Assembly (NCBI GenBank): GCA_026392355.1 | Contig: JAPLCF010000030.1 | Span: 248,001 to 312,000, forward strand | DNA length: 64,000 nt | From: Actinomycetota bacterium | Lineage (GTDB): Bacteria > Actinomycetota > Thermoleophilia > Gaiellales > F1-60-MAGs149 | Direction: 5' to 3' | Shown here: piece by piece, positions 16,791 to 25,868 of the stretch | How positions within the stretch are numbered: position 1 is the stretch's first letter | Layout of the letters: each line of letters begins with the position of its first letter | The notes under the pieces: generated by a model | What the model was told of the DNA's origin: nothing | The model's input: the letters and a program-made list of their open reading frames with translations, nothing else | Databases searched by the model: none | Position numbers and translations under genes: made by a program

Positions 16791-17711
16791 ATGAGTGCGC
16801 GCGTCGTCGCGATCTACGGACCGACCGCATCGGGAAAGTCCGCGACCGCCGTCGCGCTGGCGCACCTGATCGGCGGCGAGATCGTCTCGGCCGATTCCAT
16901 GCAGGTCTACCGCGGCCTGGAGCACATCACGAACCAGCCCTCCGATGCGGAGCGCGAAGGCATCCCACACCATCTCGTCGGGTACGTCGATCCGTTCTCC
17001 GCCTACGACGTCGCACAGTTCGCCCGCGACGCGCACGCTGCCATCGACGGGATTCTCGAGCGCGGCAACGTGCCGATCGTCGCTGGCGGGTCGGGACTCT
17101 ATCTCCGTGCCGCTCTTATCGAGCTGACGTTCCCCCCGCAGATCGACGGCGAGATCCGCGAGCGCATTCAACAGGACGTTGAGGCGCTGGGCCCGGCAGC
17201 AGCACACGCCATGTTGGCGAACCGCGATCCCGCGGCCGCAGCCCGCATTGCGCCGACCGATACCCGACGGGTGGTGCGCGCGCTCGAGCTCGTTGAGCAA
17301 GGTGCGTCGCTTGTACCCGTCGAGACCGACGAGTTGTGGGGCAATGCGATGCGCCACCCGACGCGACTGTTCGCGCTCGAGATCGATCGCGCAATCGTGC
17401 ACGACCGCATCAATGCGCGAACGCCGCGTCTGCTGGACGAGGGCGGGATCGCGGAGATCGAGACCCTCCTGGCAGACCCAAGGCCGCTATCGCACACCGC
17501 TGCGCGCGCCCATGGACTCGACGACGTTCGGGCGTACAGCGACGGTCAGATCAGCCGCGCCGAGTGCGAGCAGCGGCTGGCGACGCGCACGCGCCAATTC
17601 GCCAAGCGACAGGACACGTGGCGTCGGCGCCTCGAACACGCGGAGCTCGTGGACGCGAACCGCGACGCGACAGCGGTGGCCGCCGACATCGCGCAGCGCC
17701 TGCAGGACTAG
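16791..17711 (+). CDS. miaA: tRNA dimethylallyltransferase MiaA
   Basis: 306 residues, normal length. It transfers the dimethylallyl group to N6 of A37, giving the substrate of MiaB. The P-loop is GPTASGKSA (10-18), followed by EIVSADSMQVYRG, IPHHLVGYVDP and VAGGSGLYLRA. The C-terminal AARTRQFAKRQDTWRR-type segment reads TRTRQFAKRQDTWRRR. It starts 2 nt after the miaB stop. Confidence 0.96.
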   Translation: MSARVVAIYGPTASGKSATAVALAHLIGGEIVSADSMQVYRGLEHITNQPSDAEREGIPHHLVGYVDPFSAYDVAQFARDAHAAIDGILERGNVPIVAGGSGLYLRAALIELTFPPQIDGEIRERIQQDVEALGPAAAHAMLANRDPAAAARIAPTDTRRVVRALELVEQGASLVPVETDELWGNAMRHPTRLFALEIDRAIVHDRINARTPRLLDEGGIAEIETLLADPRPLSHTAARAHGLDDVRAYSDGQISRAECEQRLATRTRQFAKRQDTWRRRLEHAELVDANRDATAVAADIAQRLQD

Positions 17712-17717
17712 CCCCGA

Positions 17718-17723
17718 TACCAT
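17718..17723 (+). promoter_or_regulatory. -10 element before dapD inside a 7-bp inverted repeat
   Basis: TACCAT lies 7 nt before the dapD ATG (17731). It forms the loop of a perfect GCCCCGA/TCGGGGC inverted repeat (17711-17730) between the miaA stop and dapD. There is no Shine-Dalgarno sequence, so an internal leaderless promoter is likely. Confidence 0.5.
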
Positions 17724-17730
17724 TCGGGGC

Positions 17731-18540
17731 ATGTCCATGGAACTGCAGCACGCCATTGAGGCCGCCTTCAGCGGCGACACCCCTGCCGAGGATGCCCGCG
17801 GCGCCGTCGAGGAGGCCATTGCGCGGCTTGACCGCGGCGAGCTCAGCCTCGCCGAACAGCAGGCCGACGGCAGCTGGACGGTTAACGGCTGGATCCAACA
17901 GGCAATCCTGCTCTTCTTCCGCCTCCAGAAGATGGAGATCATCGAGCTCGGGCCGTACACGTACCACGACAAGGTGCCGCTCAAGAGCGCCGTCGACGGC
18001 GTGCGCATCGTGCCTCCCGCCACCGTGCGCTACGGCGCGTACGTGGAGCCCGGCGCTGTGCTGATGCCGTCGTACGTCAACATCGGCTCGCATGTGGGCT
18101 CTGGCACCATGGTCGACACGTGGGCCACTGTTGGCTCTGGTGCGTGGATCGGCAAGGACGTGCACCTGTCCGGCGGCGCGGGCATCGGCGGCGTGCTGGA
18201 GCCCCCGGGAGCCCGTCCGGTGATCATCGAAGACGGCGCCTTCATCGGCAGCCGCGCGATCGTGGTGGAGGGCGTCCACGTTGGTGCCGAGGCAGTGCTC
18301 GGCGCCGGCGTGATTCTGACTGCCAGTACGAAGATCATCGACGTCACCGGCACCGAGCCGGTCGAGCACGTCGGCCACGTGCCGCCGCGCAAGGTCGTCA
18401 TCCCCGGCACGCGCCCCAAGCAGTTTGCCGCAGGCACCTTCGACGTGCCCTGCGCGCTGATCATTGGTGAGCGCACCGAGTCGACGGACCGCAAGACGTC
18501 GCTCAACTCGGCGCTCCGCGAGCTGGACGTCGATGTCTAG
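17731..18540 (+). CDS. dapD: Tetrahydrodipicolinate N-succinyltransferase
   Basis: 269 residues. The trimeric enzyme succinylates tetrahydrodipicolinate in the meso-DAP/lysine pathway. The left-handed beta-helix is visible as hexapeptide repeats from about 90 to 200 (VRIVPPATVRYGAYVEPGA, IGSHVGSGTMVDTWATVGS, GGAGIGGVLEP). The C-terminal part holds VVIPGTRP and LNSALRELDVDV. The start at 17731 rather than 17737 is favoured by the TACCAT hexamer 7 nt upstream. The stop overlaps dapE by 8 nt. Confidence 0.95.
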   Translation: MSMELQHAIEAAFSGDTPAEDARGAVEEAIARLDRGELSLAEQQADGSWTVNGWIQQAILLFFRLQKMEIIELGPYTYHDKVPLKSAVDGVRIVPPATVRYGAYVEPGAVLMPSYVNIGSHVGSGTMVDTWATVGSGAWIGKDVHLSGGAGIGGVLEPPGARPVIIEDGAFIGSRAIVVEGVHVGAEAVLGAGVILTASTKIIDVTGTEPVEHVGHVPPRKVVIPGTRPKQFAAGTFDVPCALIIGERTESTDRKTSLNSALRELDVDV

Positions 18541-19600
18541 ACCGTTCCTCAGCGGAACGGTTGCGGACATCTGCTTCGACCTCGTCTCGACGCGGTCGGA
18601 GTACGGCGAGGAACGCGAGCTCGCCGACCTCGTCGAGCGCCGCGTCGCGGAGCTGGGCGTTGAGCACGAGCGCATCGGCAATTCGATCGTGGCGCGCGCC
18701 GGCGGGACGGGCGCACCGATCGCGCTGGTCGGACACCTCGACACGGTGCCCAACTGGGAGGATGGCGGCGTGGAGCGCACGACGACGCGCATCATCGGCC
18801 GAGGCGCCGCCGACATGAAGGGCGGCGTGGCCGTGATGTTCGCCGTGCTGCAGCGCCTCACCACGGCGTCGCAGCCAACCGTGTGCATCTTCTACGACCG
18901 GGAAGAGGGTCCGCATAGCGACAACGGCATCCATCGCGTCCTCGCCGAGTCGCGCCTGCTCGATCCGAAGCCGTCGATGGCGATCGTCCTCGAGCCCACC
19001 AGCGGCACCATTCATGCCGGCGCCGTTGGTTCCCTCAACGCGCAGCTGACATTCCACGGACGTTCTGCACACGCCGCGCGCCCGTGGGAGGGCGAGAATG
19101 CGGTCTCTGAGGCATTCGCAGCCGCCGTCGCCCGCTTCGCCGCACGACAGCCGATCGACACCGTCGTGGATGGCCTCACCTATCGCGATGTTGCGACCAT
19201 CACCATGATCAAGGGCGGGGTTGCGCACAACGTCGTGCCCGACAAGGTGGAAGTGTGGGTCAACGCCCGCGTCGCGCCCGGGAACTCCGTGGCTGCGGCG
19301 AAGGCCGAGATCGAAGAGCTGGCGGGACCGGCAGCCGACGTGCACTGGAGCGACGTCGCACCGCCTGCCGCCCCGAGCCTCACCGAGCCGCCGGTCGCCG
19401 ACTTCCTGCAGCGCAGCGGGTTGTCGGTTCAGCCCAAGCAAGCCTGGACCGACGTCGCCACGATGCACGCCTGGGGTGTGCCCGCCTTTAACTACGGCCC
19501 TGGCGAACCCTCCCAAGCACATCAGCCCGAGGAATGGGTCGAGATCAGCGCGCTGGAGGAGTGCGAGCGGGTGATCGCAGAGGAGCTGAGAGCGCCGTGA
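18533..19600 (+). CDS. dapE: Succinyl-diaminopimelate desuccinylase
   Basis: 355 residues of the M20 metallopeptidase family. It hydrolyses N-succinyl-LL-DAP to LL-DAP and succinate. The metal site is seen in ALVGHLDTVPNW and GRGAADMKGG, with the catalytic Glu region YDREEGPHSDNG. The dimerisation domain carries FHGRSAHAARPWEGENA. The ATG at 18533 lies inside the end of dapD (8-nt overlap), which implies translational coupling. Confidence 0.93.
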   Translation: MSRPFLSGTVADICFDLVSTRSEYGEERELADLVERRVAELGVEHERIGNSIVARAGGTGAPIALVGHLDTVPNWEDGGVERTTTRIIGRGAADMKGGVAVMFAVLQRLTTASQPTVCIFYDREEGPHSDNGIHRVLAESRLLDPKPSMAIVLEPTSGTIHAGAVGSLNAQLTFHGRSAHAARPWEGENAVSEAFAAAVARFAARQPIDTVVDGLTYRDVATITMIKGGVAHNVVPDKVEVWVNARVAPGNSVAAAKAEIEELAGPAADVHWSDVAPPAAPSLTEPPVADFLQRSGLSVQPKQAWTDVATMHAWGVPAFNYGPGEPSQAHQPEEWVEISALEECERVIAEELRAP

Positions 19601-20379
19601 GCGTGCCTGCAGAGCGCTGGGAAGGCGCCGGCAACATCTACCTCCTGATCGATGCCGCAGACCTCTCGAGGCCCCTGGACCCCGATCAGGCGCGCAACGT
19701 CTGCGCCCTCCTCGGCGGTGATGGTGTGCTCGAGGTGCGGCGCGACGATGGCGCCGACATCTCCATGCGCATCTGGAATCCCGATGGCTCGCAGAGCGAG
19801 GCCTGTGGCAACGGCACGCGGATGGTCGCACGCTGGCTCGCCGAGCAGACCGACCAGGAGCACGTCTCGATTAACACCGCAGCGGGCATACTCGAATGTG
19901 ACGTGGACGGCGAGATAGTCGCTGCCCGTATGCCACAGACCCGCCTTGACGGTCCGCAGTACGCTCCGAACGGCGACGGCTTCCCCTACGCGCACACCTT
20001 CGTGAGCGTCGGCAACCCACACGTGGTGATTCCGGTGGACGACATCAACGCCTTTCCGCTCGCTGAGGTCGGACCCGAACTTGAGCACCACGCCTGGTTC
20101 CCCGAGCGCACCAACGTTGAGATCGTCGAGCGTATCGACGAGCACCACCTTCGCATGCGTGTCTGGGAACGCGGGGTGGGCGAGACCCGCGCGTGCGGCA
20201 CCGGCGCGTGTGCCGTGGCGGTCGCGGCCGTGGTCGCCGGCACCGCCACGTCACCCGTCACGGTGCAGCTCCCCGGCGGCGAGTTGATGATCGAGGTGGG
20301 CGACGACGGGTTCGTGGCGATGCACGGGCCGGCGCGACGGATCGAGCGACTACTCATCCCCGCGAGCTACCTGGTATGA
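19597..20379 (+). CDS. dapF: Diaminopimelate epimerase
   Basis: 260 residues, slightly short for the family. It interconverts LL- and meso-DAP with two catalytic cysteines, here in SEACGNGTRM and TRACGTGACA. The N-terminal family signature GxGNDF is degenerate (GAGNIYLLID), but the Asn is kept. FVSVGNPHVVI and FPERTNVEIVE are the other conserved blocks. The GTG start at 19597 overlaps the dapE stop by 4 nt. Confidence 0.93.
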   Translation: MSVPAERWEGAGNIYLLIDAADLSRPLDPDQARNVCALLGGDGVLEVRRDDGADISMRIWNPDGSQSEACGNGTRMVARWLAEQTDQEHVSINTAAGILECDVDGEIVAARMPQTRLDGPQYAPNGDGFPYAHTFVSVGNPHVVIPVDDINAFPLAEVGPELEHHAWFPERTNVEIVERIDEHHLRMRVWERGVGETRACGTGACAVAVAAVVAGTATSPVTVQLPGGELMIEVGDDGFVAMHGPARRIERLLIPASYLV

Positions 20380-21545
20380 GGATGCGCTTCTCCGACCGCA
20401 TGGATGCGATCCCCGAGTACGTCGTGGCGCGGATGAACCGCGTGATCGCGGAGAAGCGCGCGGCCGGCATCGACGTGATCTCGTTGGGCATCGGCGACCC
20501 TGATCTCCCGCCCGACCCCCGCATTCGCGCGCGTCTCGCCGAAGAGGTGCTGCGCGACGACGCCGCGCGCTATCCCACCAACATCGGGCAGCCCGACCTC
20601 CGCGAAGCCGTCGCCGAGCACTACGCGCGACGCTTCGGCGTCTCGCTCGATCCGGCCACGGAGATCCTGCCGCTCCTCGGCGCCAAGGAGGGCCTCGCGC
20701 ACCTCGCGCTGGCCGTGCTTGATCCCGGTGCGCTCTCGCTCGTCGCCGACCCCGGGTACCCCGTGTACACCGGCGGCCCACTGCTCGCCGCGGCAGACTC
20801 GTACCCGCTACCCGTGCTCGCAGCGAACGACTTCCAGCCCGATCTCGCTGCCGTCCCCGCGGACGTGGCCGAACGCGCGCGGCTGCTGGTCTGCGGGTAT
20901 CCCAATAATCCCACCGGTGCCGTCGCTGCCCCCGATCTGTTCGCCCGGCTCGGCGCCTTTGGCGAGCGCCATGATCTGGTGCTCTGCCACGACCACGCGT
21001 ACGCGGAACTTACCTTCGACGACGCCGTAGCGCCCAGCGCGCTCTCCGATGCGTCCTACCGCAGCCGTGGCATCGAGATCCTGTCGCTCTCGAAGGCGTA
21101 CTCCGTGCCAGGCTGGCGCATCGCGTTTGCGGTGGGTAACCCCGAGATCATCTCGGTGCTCCAACGCCTCAAGACCCAGATCGATTCTGGGATGTTCCCG
21201 GCGTTGCAGCGCACCGCAGCGTGGATGCTGCGCCAGACCGACCTCGATGGCCCGCCCCTCGCGATCTACCGCGCGCGGCGCGATCTCGCGTGCAGGCTGC
21301 TGGGCGAGGTTGGCTTGCCCGTCACGCCGCCGCAGGGCGGCATGTACCTGTGGGTACCAATCCCGGCCGGCGAAACGTCCACTGACTTCGCCACCCGCCT
21401 GCTCGAAGACGCAGCCGTGGTCGTCACGCCCGGCAGCGCGTACGGCAAGGCGGGGGAGGGCTACGTGCGCATGGCCCTGACGGTGCCCGAGGATCGTCTG
21501 CGCGAGGCGCTCGAGCGCATCGGCGCCGCGCTGGCCCGCTCCTGA
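20376..21545 (+). CDS. Class I aminotransferase, DapC/DapL-type (diaminopimelate pathway)
   Basis: 389 residues, fold-type I PLP enzyme. The Schiff-base Lys lies in LSLSKAYSVPGWRIAFAVG, and GYPNNPTG, DHAYAEL and GMYLWVPIP are typical of the subfamily. By sequence it resembles LL-DAP aminotransferase (DapL) as much as succinyl-DAP aminotransferase (DapC). DapL would bypass DapD and DapE, yet both are encoded immediately upstream, so the succinyl-pathway DapC role is the better inference. The ATG at 20376 overlaps the dapF stop by 4 nt, and a second ATG at 20382 is possible. Confidence 0.8.
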   Translation: MRMRFSDRMDAIPEYVVARMNRVIAEKRAAGIDVISLGIGDPDLPPDPRIRARLAEEVLRDDAARYPTNIGQPDLREAVAEHYARRFGVSLDPATEILPLLGAKEGLAHLALAVLDPGALSLVADPGYPVYTGGPLLAAADSYPLPVLAANDFQPDLAAVPADVAERARLLVCGYPNNPTGAVAAPDLFARLGAFGERHDLVLCHDHAYAELTFDDAVAPSALSDASYRSRGIEILSLSKAYSVPGWRIAFAVGNPEIISVLQRLKTQIDSGMFPALQRTAAWMLRQTDLDGPPLAIYRARRDLACRLLGEVGLPVTPPQGGMYLWVPIPAGETSTDFATRLLEDAAVVVTPGSAYGKAGEGYVRMALTVPEDRLREALERIGAALARS

Positions 21546-21551
21546 GCGGAG

Positions 21552-21557
21552 TAGACT
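21552..21557 (+). promoter_or_regulatory. -10-like element before hflX
   Basis: TAGACT lies 8 nt before the GTG at 21566, in a 20-nt gap. This spacing is 2 nt longer than the commonest one here. Confidence 0.4.
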
Positions 21558-21565
21558 CAGTCCCA

Positions 21566-22855
21566 GTGGGCGATGGCTTCTATCAGATACGCGATACCGC
21601 ACCGGAGCGCGCCTTCGTCGCGGCCATTGCCCGCCAGAACCAACGCATCGAGGCCGATCTCGCCGAGCTCACCGAACTCCTCCATACGGCGCTCTGCCAG
21701 CCGGTTGGCCAGCTGATCCAACGCCGCGATCAGCCGGAGCTCAAGACCTATCTCGGCTCGGGCAAGGTCGATGAGCTCGAAGAAGAGCTCAAGGCAACGG
21801 AGGCGGAGGTCCTCGTGATCGACGACGAGCTAACGCCCTCTCAGCAGCGCTATCTCGAAAACCGCTTCAAGATCCGCGTGATCGACCGCACTGCGCTGAT
21901 CCTCGATATCTTCGCCGCCCACGCGCACTCCGCGGAGGGCAAGTTGCAGGTTGAGCTCGCCCAGCTTGAGTACCAGCTGCCGCGCATGCGCGGCATGTGG
22001 CAGCACCTCGAGCGCCTCGGCGGCGGCGTCGGCACGCGCGGTCCGGGCGAGTCCCAGCTCGAGACCGACCGTCGTCTAGCCCGCGATCGCATCACCGCGC
22101 TGCGCCGCAAGCTGAAAGAGACCGGCAAGCGGCGGCGCCTCCAGCGCAAGCAGCGCACGGAGGGCGTGGTCCCGACCGTTTCTCTCGCCGGGTACACCAA
22201 CGTCGGCAAGTCCAGCCTCCTCAATGCTCTCACCGGCGCCGAGGTCTCCAGCCGCAACCGCTTGTTTGAGACGCTCGACCCGACCACGCGCCGCTTCACC
22301 CATGTCGGTCGTGAGTACACGATTACCGACACCGTGGGCTTCATTCGCAAGCTGCCGCACGGACTCGTGGAGGCCTTCGCATCGACGCTCGAGGAGACAC
22401 TGTCGGGTGACCTGATGCTCCACATTGTCGATGCCTCGCTGACGGAGGAAGAGCGCGACGAGCAGATGCGCGCCGTCGACGACGTTCTGAGTCAGATCGG
22501 CGCCGACGAGCTGCCGCGCATCGTTGTCCTCAACAAGATCGATCTCGTATCGCCTGAGGACCGCCAGCGCCTGCACAATCGCCTGCCCGACGCGTTGCAG
22601 GTGTCCTCCCATACCCGCGAGGGCCTCGACGAGCTGGAGATCGTGGTGGCGGAGCACTTCGCCGGGCGCTTCGAGCCCGTCGAGCTTCTGGTGCCGCACT
22701 CCGAGGGTGGCGCACTGTCGGCGCTCTACGCGCTGGGCGCACCCATCTCGCAGCGCGAGGACACGGCAGAGGGCGTTCGCATTCGTGCCCGCCTGCCGAA
22801 GGCCGAGCGCGATCGCTACCTGCGCTTCGAGGTGACCCCGGAGCCGATCGCATGA
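21566..22855 (+). CDS. hflX: GTPase HflX
   Basis: 429 residues. HflX is a ribosome-associated GTPase that splits stalled 70S ribosomes. The N-terminal HflX domain includes [10 protein letters not shown] and [13 protein letters not shown], then [12 protein letters not shown] and a helical arm. The G domain starts with GYTNVGKSS (G1, from residue 209), with [11 protein letters not shown] (G3) and NKIDLV (G4). The GTG start is in a 20-nt gap after the aminotransferase. The stop overlaps dut by 4 nt. Confidence 0.95.
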   Translation: MGDGFYQIRDTAPERAFVAAIARQNQRIEADLAELTELLHTALCQPVGQLIQRRDQPELKTYLGSGKVDELEEELKATEAEVLVIDDELTPSQQRYLENRFKIRVIDRTALILDIFAAHAHSAEGKLQVELAQLEYQLPRMRGMWQHLERLGGGVGTRGPGESQLETDRRLARDRITALRRKLKETGKRRRLQRKQRTEGVVPTVSLAGYTNVGKSSLLNALTGAEVSSRNRLFETLDPTTRRFTHVGREYTITDTVGFIRKLPHGLVEAFASTLEETLSGDLMLHIVDASLTEEERDEQMRAVDDVLSQIGADELPRIVVLNKIDLVSPEDRQRLHNRLPDALQVSSHTREGLDELEIVVAEHFAGRFEPVELLVPHSEGGALSALYALGAPISQREDTAEGVRIRARLPKAERDRYLRFEVTPEPIA

Positions 22856-23292
22856 GCGAGGTGCGGTTCCAGCGCCTGCACCCCGATGCGCTCCTGCCGC
22901 AGCAGGCGCATCACGACGATGCCGGCCACGATCTCCATGCCACCGAGGCGGTCAACCTGGCTCCGGGCGCACGGGCTGCGGTCGGGTGTGGCTTTGCCAT
23001 GGCTCTGCCAGCCGGCATGGCCGCCCTCGTCGTGCCCCGCTCGGGTCTCGCGCTGAAGGAGGGCCTCAGCGTCCTCAACGCACCGGGCCTGATCGATGCG
23101 GGCTATCGCGGGGAGATCAAGGTCATCTTGGTCAATCTCGACCCTGCCGAAGCACGCGACATCGCGGTTGGCGACCGCATCGCGCAACTCGTGCTGATCA
23201 ACCTGCCACAGGTCCAGTTGGCCGAGGTCGACTCACTGCCTGCCTCCCCCCGCGGCGAGGGAGGCTTCGGTTCGACGGGGAAGGGCGCATGA
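22852..23292 (+). CDS. dut: dUTP diphosphatase
   Basis: 146 residues, the usual length of trimeric dUTPases. It hydrolyses dUTP to dUMP, keeping uracil out of DNA. All five motifs are visible: DDAGHDLHA (1), [11 protein letters not shown] (2), [11 protein letters not shown] (3), GDRIAQLVL (4) and the flexible C-terminal [10 protein letters not shown] (5). It overlaps hflX and the NUDIX gene by 4 nt on each side, pairing two nucleotide-sanitising enzymes. Confidence 0.96.
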   Translation: MSEVRFQRLHPDALLPQQAHHDDAGHDLHATEAVNLAPGARAAVGCGFAMALPAGMAALVVPRSGLALKEGLSVLNAPGLIDAGYRGEIKVILVNLDPAEARDIAVGDRIAQLVLINLPQVQLAEVDSLPASPRGEGGFGSTGKGA

Positions 23293-23741
23293 GCGGGCCG
23301 CGCATCCGCGTGGCCGGCCTGCTGATCAACGGTGGTCGCGTGCTGCTCGTCCGCCACGAGAAGGACGGCCGCTCGTACTGGCTTCTGCCGGGCGGCGGCG
23401 TGGAGGAGGGGGAACAACTCGAGGAGGCTGTGCGGCGCGAGTTTGCCGAGGAGTGTGGTTTGACGCCAACCGCAGTCCATGGACCCATCGCCCTCGCGGA
23501 GACGATTCCCCCTGAGGACACTGCCAACGGCCGGCACATTCTGCACATGATCTTCGCCATCGAGACGATGCCACACGAGGCCGAGCAGCTCGTCTCCGAA
23601 GACGAAGCCGTGATCGGCCACGCCTTCGTCGACCGCAATCGACTACACGAGCTCGACCTACGACCGCCGATTCACGAGTACCTGATGCGCTATCGCTCGG
23701 GCGACCCGTTCGTCAGCCTCGGGCGCATGTGGATCGCCTAG
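23289..23741 (+). CDS. NUDIX hydrolase
   Basis: 150 residues. A complete NUDIX box is present: [20 protein letters not shown] followed by CGL, matching GX5EX7REUXEEXGU. The N-terminal strand [18 protein letters not shown] and the WLLPGGG turn are typical. The substrate, a nucleoside diphosphate derivative, is unknown. It ends the long plus-strand unit starting at rny and is convergent with gatD. Confidence 0.9.
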   Translation: MSGPRIRVAGLLINGGRVLLVRHEKDGRSYWLLPGGGVEEGEQLEEAVRREFAEECGLTPTAVHGPIALAETIPPEDTANGRHILHMIFAIETMPHEAEQLVSEDEAVIGHAFVDRNRLHELDLRPPIHEYLMRYRSGDPFVSLGRMWIA

Positions 23742-23760
23742 CTGTGCCACACCCGAGCAG

Positions 23761-24495
23761 CTAGCGCTGCTGCGCCCGCGCGACTTCGATCGCGGTGGTG
23801 ACGGCAGCCGTCTCCAATCGATCATCCAAGGGCTCGAGGGCGGTACTCAGCCCGCGATGCTCGCACGCCCACGCGAGGACCTGATCCGCGAGCCACGGGT
23901 TCTTCGGCAGCAGTGGTCCGTGGACGTAGGTGCCGATCACTCGGTCGACGCGACACCCTTCGGCGAACCCGTCACCATTGTTGCCCTGGCCGACACGAAC
24001 GCGGCCGAGCGCCTTGACGTCTGCGCCGAGTGTGGTGCGCCCCGCGTGGTTCTCGAAGCCCACCATCTGATGCGTGGCACTACCGAGCTGAACGTCCACC
24101 ACGACATTGCCGATCAGGCGGTGCCGGCCGGCGATGGTCTCCAAGTCGACGAGACCGGTGCCCGGGGTCTCCGTGCCGCTCTGGTCGACATAGCGATGAC
24201 CGAGCAGCTGGAACCCGCCGCACACGGCGAGGACCGGGACGCCGTCGGCGATCGCGGAGCGCAAGGCGGGCGCCTGCGCGATCAGCGCGTCGGCGACCAG
24301 CGCCTGATCGCGATCCTGCCCGCCGCCGATCAGGATCGCGTCAGCACGCACCGGATCCAGATCCTCACCAAGCGCCAGCGGAGCGACCTCGACGTCGATG
24401 CCGCGCCAACGGGCGCGCTGGGCGAGCACCCGCACGTTGCCGCGGTCGGCATAGATCGAGAGCAGCTCGGGGTAGATGGGGACGATGCGCAGCAT
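23761..24495 (-). CDS. gatD: Lipid II isoglutaminyl synthase, glutaminase subunit GatD
   Basis: 244 residues, class I glutamine amidotransferase of the CobB/CobQ type. GatD supplies ammonia to MurT for amidation of the D-Glu in lipid II. The nucleophile Cys is in VLAVCGGFQLLGH, and the active-site His in GTYVHGPLLPKNPWLAD. GGGQDRDQ is characteristic of GatD. The ATG at 24495 overlaps the murT stop, so the two subunits are coupled. Confidence 0.93.
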   Translation of the reverse strand: MLRIVPIYPELLSIYADRGNVRVLAQRARWRGIDVEVAPLALGEDLDPVRADAILIGGGQDRDQALVADALIAQAPALRSAIADGVPVLAVCGGFQLLGHRYVDQSGTETPGTGLVDLETIAGRHRLIGNVVVDVQLGSATHQMVGFENHAGRTTLGADVKALGRVRVGQGNNGDGFAEGCRVDRVIGTYVHGPLLPKNPWLADQVLAWACEHRGLSTALEPLDDRLETAAVTTAIEVARAQQR

Positions 24496-25868
24496 CAGCG
24501 TCGCTCCTCCCAGAATGGCTCCGTGAGCCCACGATCGGCGAGCTGCCGATGCAAGTCGAACATCGCGGTGTACGTTGCGAGGACGTACACGCGTGCGCCG
24601 GGGGCGGCATCCGCGACGGCTCGATCGAGGGCCACGTCGGTCTCCCGTAGCCGGTCGATGCGGTCGAGTGGCACGTCGGCGTAGCGTAGGCGCACCGCGA
24701 GATCTGCGGCCCGCCGGCCGCTGCAGACGATCGACGCCGCCGCATCAAGTGCGCCCTCGAAGTCGATATCCCAGATCCAGCTGACGTCGCGACCATCCGC
24801 GATCCGATCGTTGAGCGCCAGCACGACGTGCGCGCCCGGGAGATCGGGAGCGATCGCGCGGAGGGCCTCGTTGGCGCCCGTGGGGTTCTTGAAGAGGATG
24901 AGCACCACCTCCCGGCCGTCCATCGGGATCCGCTCGAAGCGCCCGAATGCCGCCCGGAAGGTCGCGAGGCGAGCGATGGACGTCGCCGTGGGAATGCCGA
25001 GCGCGTAGGCGGTCGCGATCGCCGCCAATGCGTTCTCGACGTTGTAGAGACCCGGCAGTGCCAGCGTGGCCTCGGTCGCCCCGTCGGGGGCATCGAGACG
25101 GAACGCCGTGCCCTCCAGCCCGAGCGGACGGACGTCGCGCGCGGCGATGTCGAGCACGCCCCGCGCGTGATCGCCACTCGGACAGCGGTAGGCACCCAGG
25201 TGTCCGAGGTAGACGGCGTCATAGGCGTAGGCGCGGCCGCAGCGCACACACGCGGTGGAGTCTGCTGCCTCATCGCGCTTGGCGAGCGCCACAGCCGGGT
25301 CGTCGATGCCGTAGCGGACGACACGTTCGCGGTCCGTGCCCAGCGCATCGATCACCGGGTCGTCCGCACACAGCACGAGGGTGGTCTGCTCTGGTACCCC
25401 GCCAACCATCGTGCGCCAGCGATCGGCGACCATCTCCAGCTCGCCGTGGCGGTCGAGCTGATCGCGAAAGAGGTTGCCCAGCGCGACCACCCGCGGTGCG
25501 ACGCCCGAGACAACGGCAGGTAACGCCGCCTCATCGACCTCGAGCACGCCAACCGTGGCCGCCTCCGGGCGCTGCAAGAGCGTGGTGACCACGCCGGACA
25601 TCAGGTTCGCCCCAGCGCCGTTGTGGCACACCTCCCGTTCGGCGCCCAAGATGTGGGCGAGCATCGCGGACGTGGTCGTCTTGCCGTTCGTGGCGCTCAC
25701 CACGGTGACACCGTCCGTCAGCGCCGCGGCGAGCTCGGGGATCCCAGCGGGAGCCAGCGACAGAAACACGCGCCCGGGGAGCGTCGTGCCACCGCCACGG
25801 CCGGCGCCGCGCGAGAGGGCCCCGGCTAGACGGGCGATGCCCCCAGCTGCGTGTGCGCGTGCCGTCAC
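24495..25868 (-). CDS. murT: Lipid II isoglutaminyl synthase, Mur ligase-like subunit MurT
   Basis: 457 residues. The Mur-ligase ATP site is SATNGKTTTSAMLAHIL, followed by NGAGANLMSGV and VDEAALP, with a C-terminal DUF1727 domain (FKNPTGANEALRAI, DINDR-type ALNDRIADGRDVSWIWDID). The inserted zinc ribbon shows CVRC and then a single Cys in YRCPSGD; the fourth Cys of the usual C-x2-C...C-x2-C set is replaced. The GTG at 25868 overlaps the upstream MFS stop by 4 nt (GTGA). Peptidoglycan amidation fits the meso-DAP genes upstream. Confidence 0.93.
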   Translation of the reverse strand: MTARAHAAGGIARLAGALSRGAGRGGGTTLPGRVFLSLAPAGIPELAAALTDGVTVVSATNGKTTTSAMLAHILGAEREVCHNGAGANLMSGVVTTLLQRPEAATVGVLEVDEAALPAVVSGVAPRVVALGNLFRDQLDRHGELEMVADRWRTMVGGVPEQTTLVLCADDPVIDALGTDRERVVRYGIDDPAVALAKRDEAADSTACVRCGRAYAYDAVYLGHLGAYRCPSGDHARGVLDIAARDVRPLGLEGTAFRLDAPDGATEATLALPGLYNVENALAAIATAYALGIPTATSIARLATFRAAFGRFERIPMDGREVVLILFKNPTGANEALRAIAPDLPGAHVVLALNDRIADGRDVSWIWDIDFEGALDAAASIVCSGRRAADLAVRLRYADVPLDRIDRLRETDVALDRAVADAAPGARVYVLATYTAMFDLHRQLADRGLTEPFWEERR

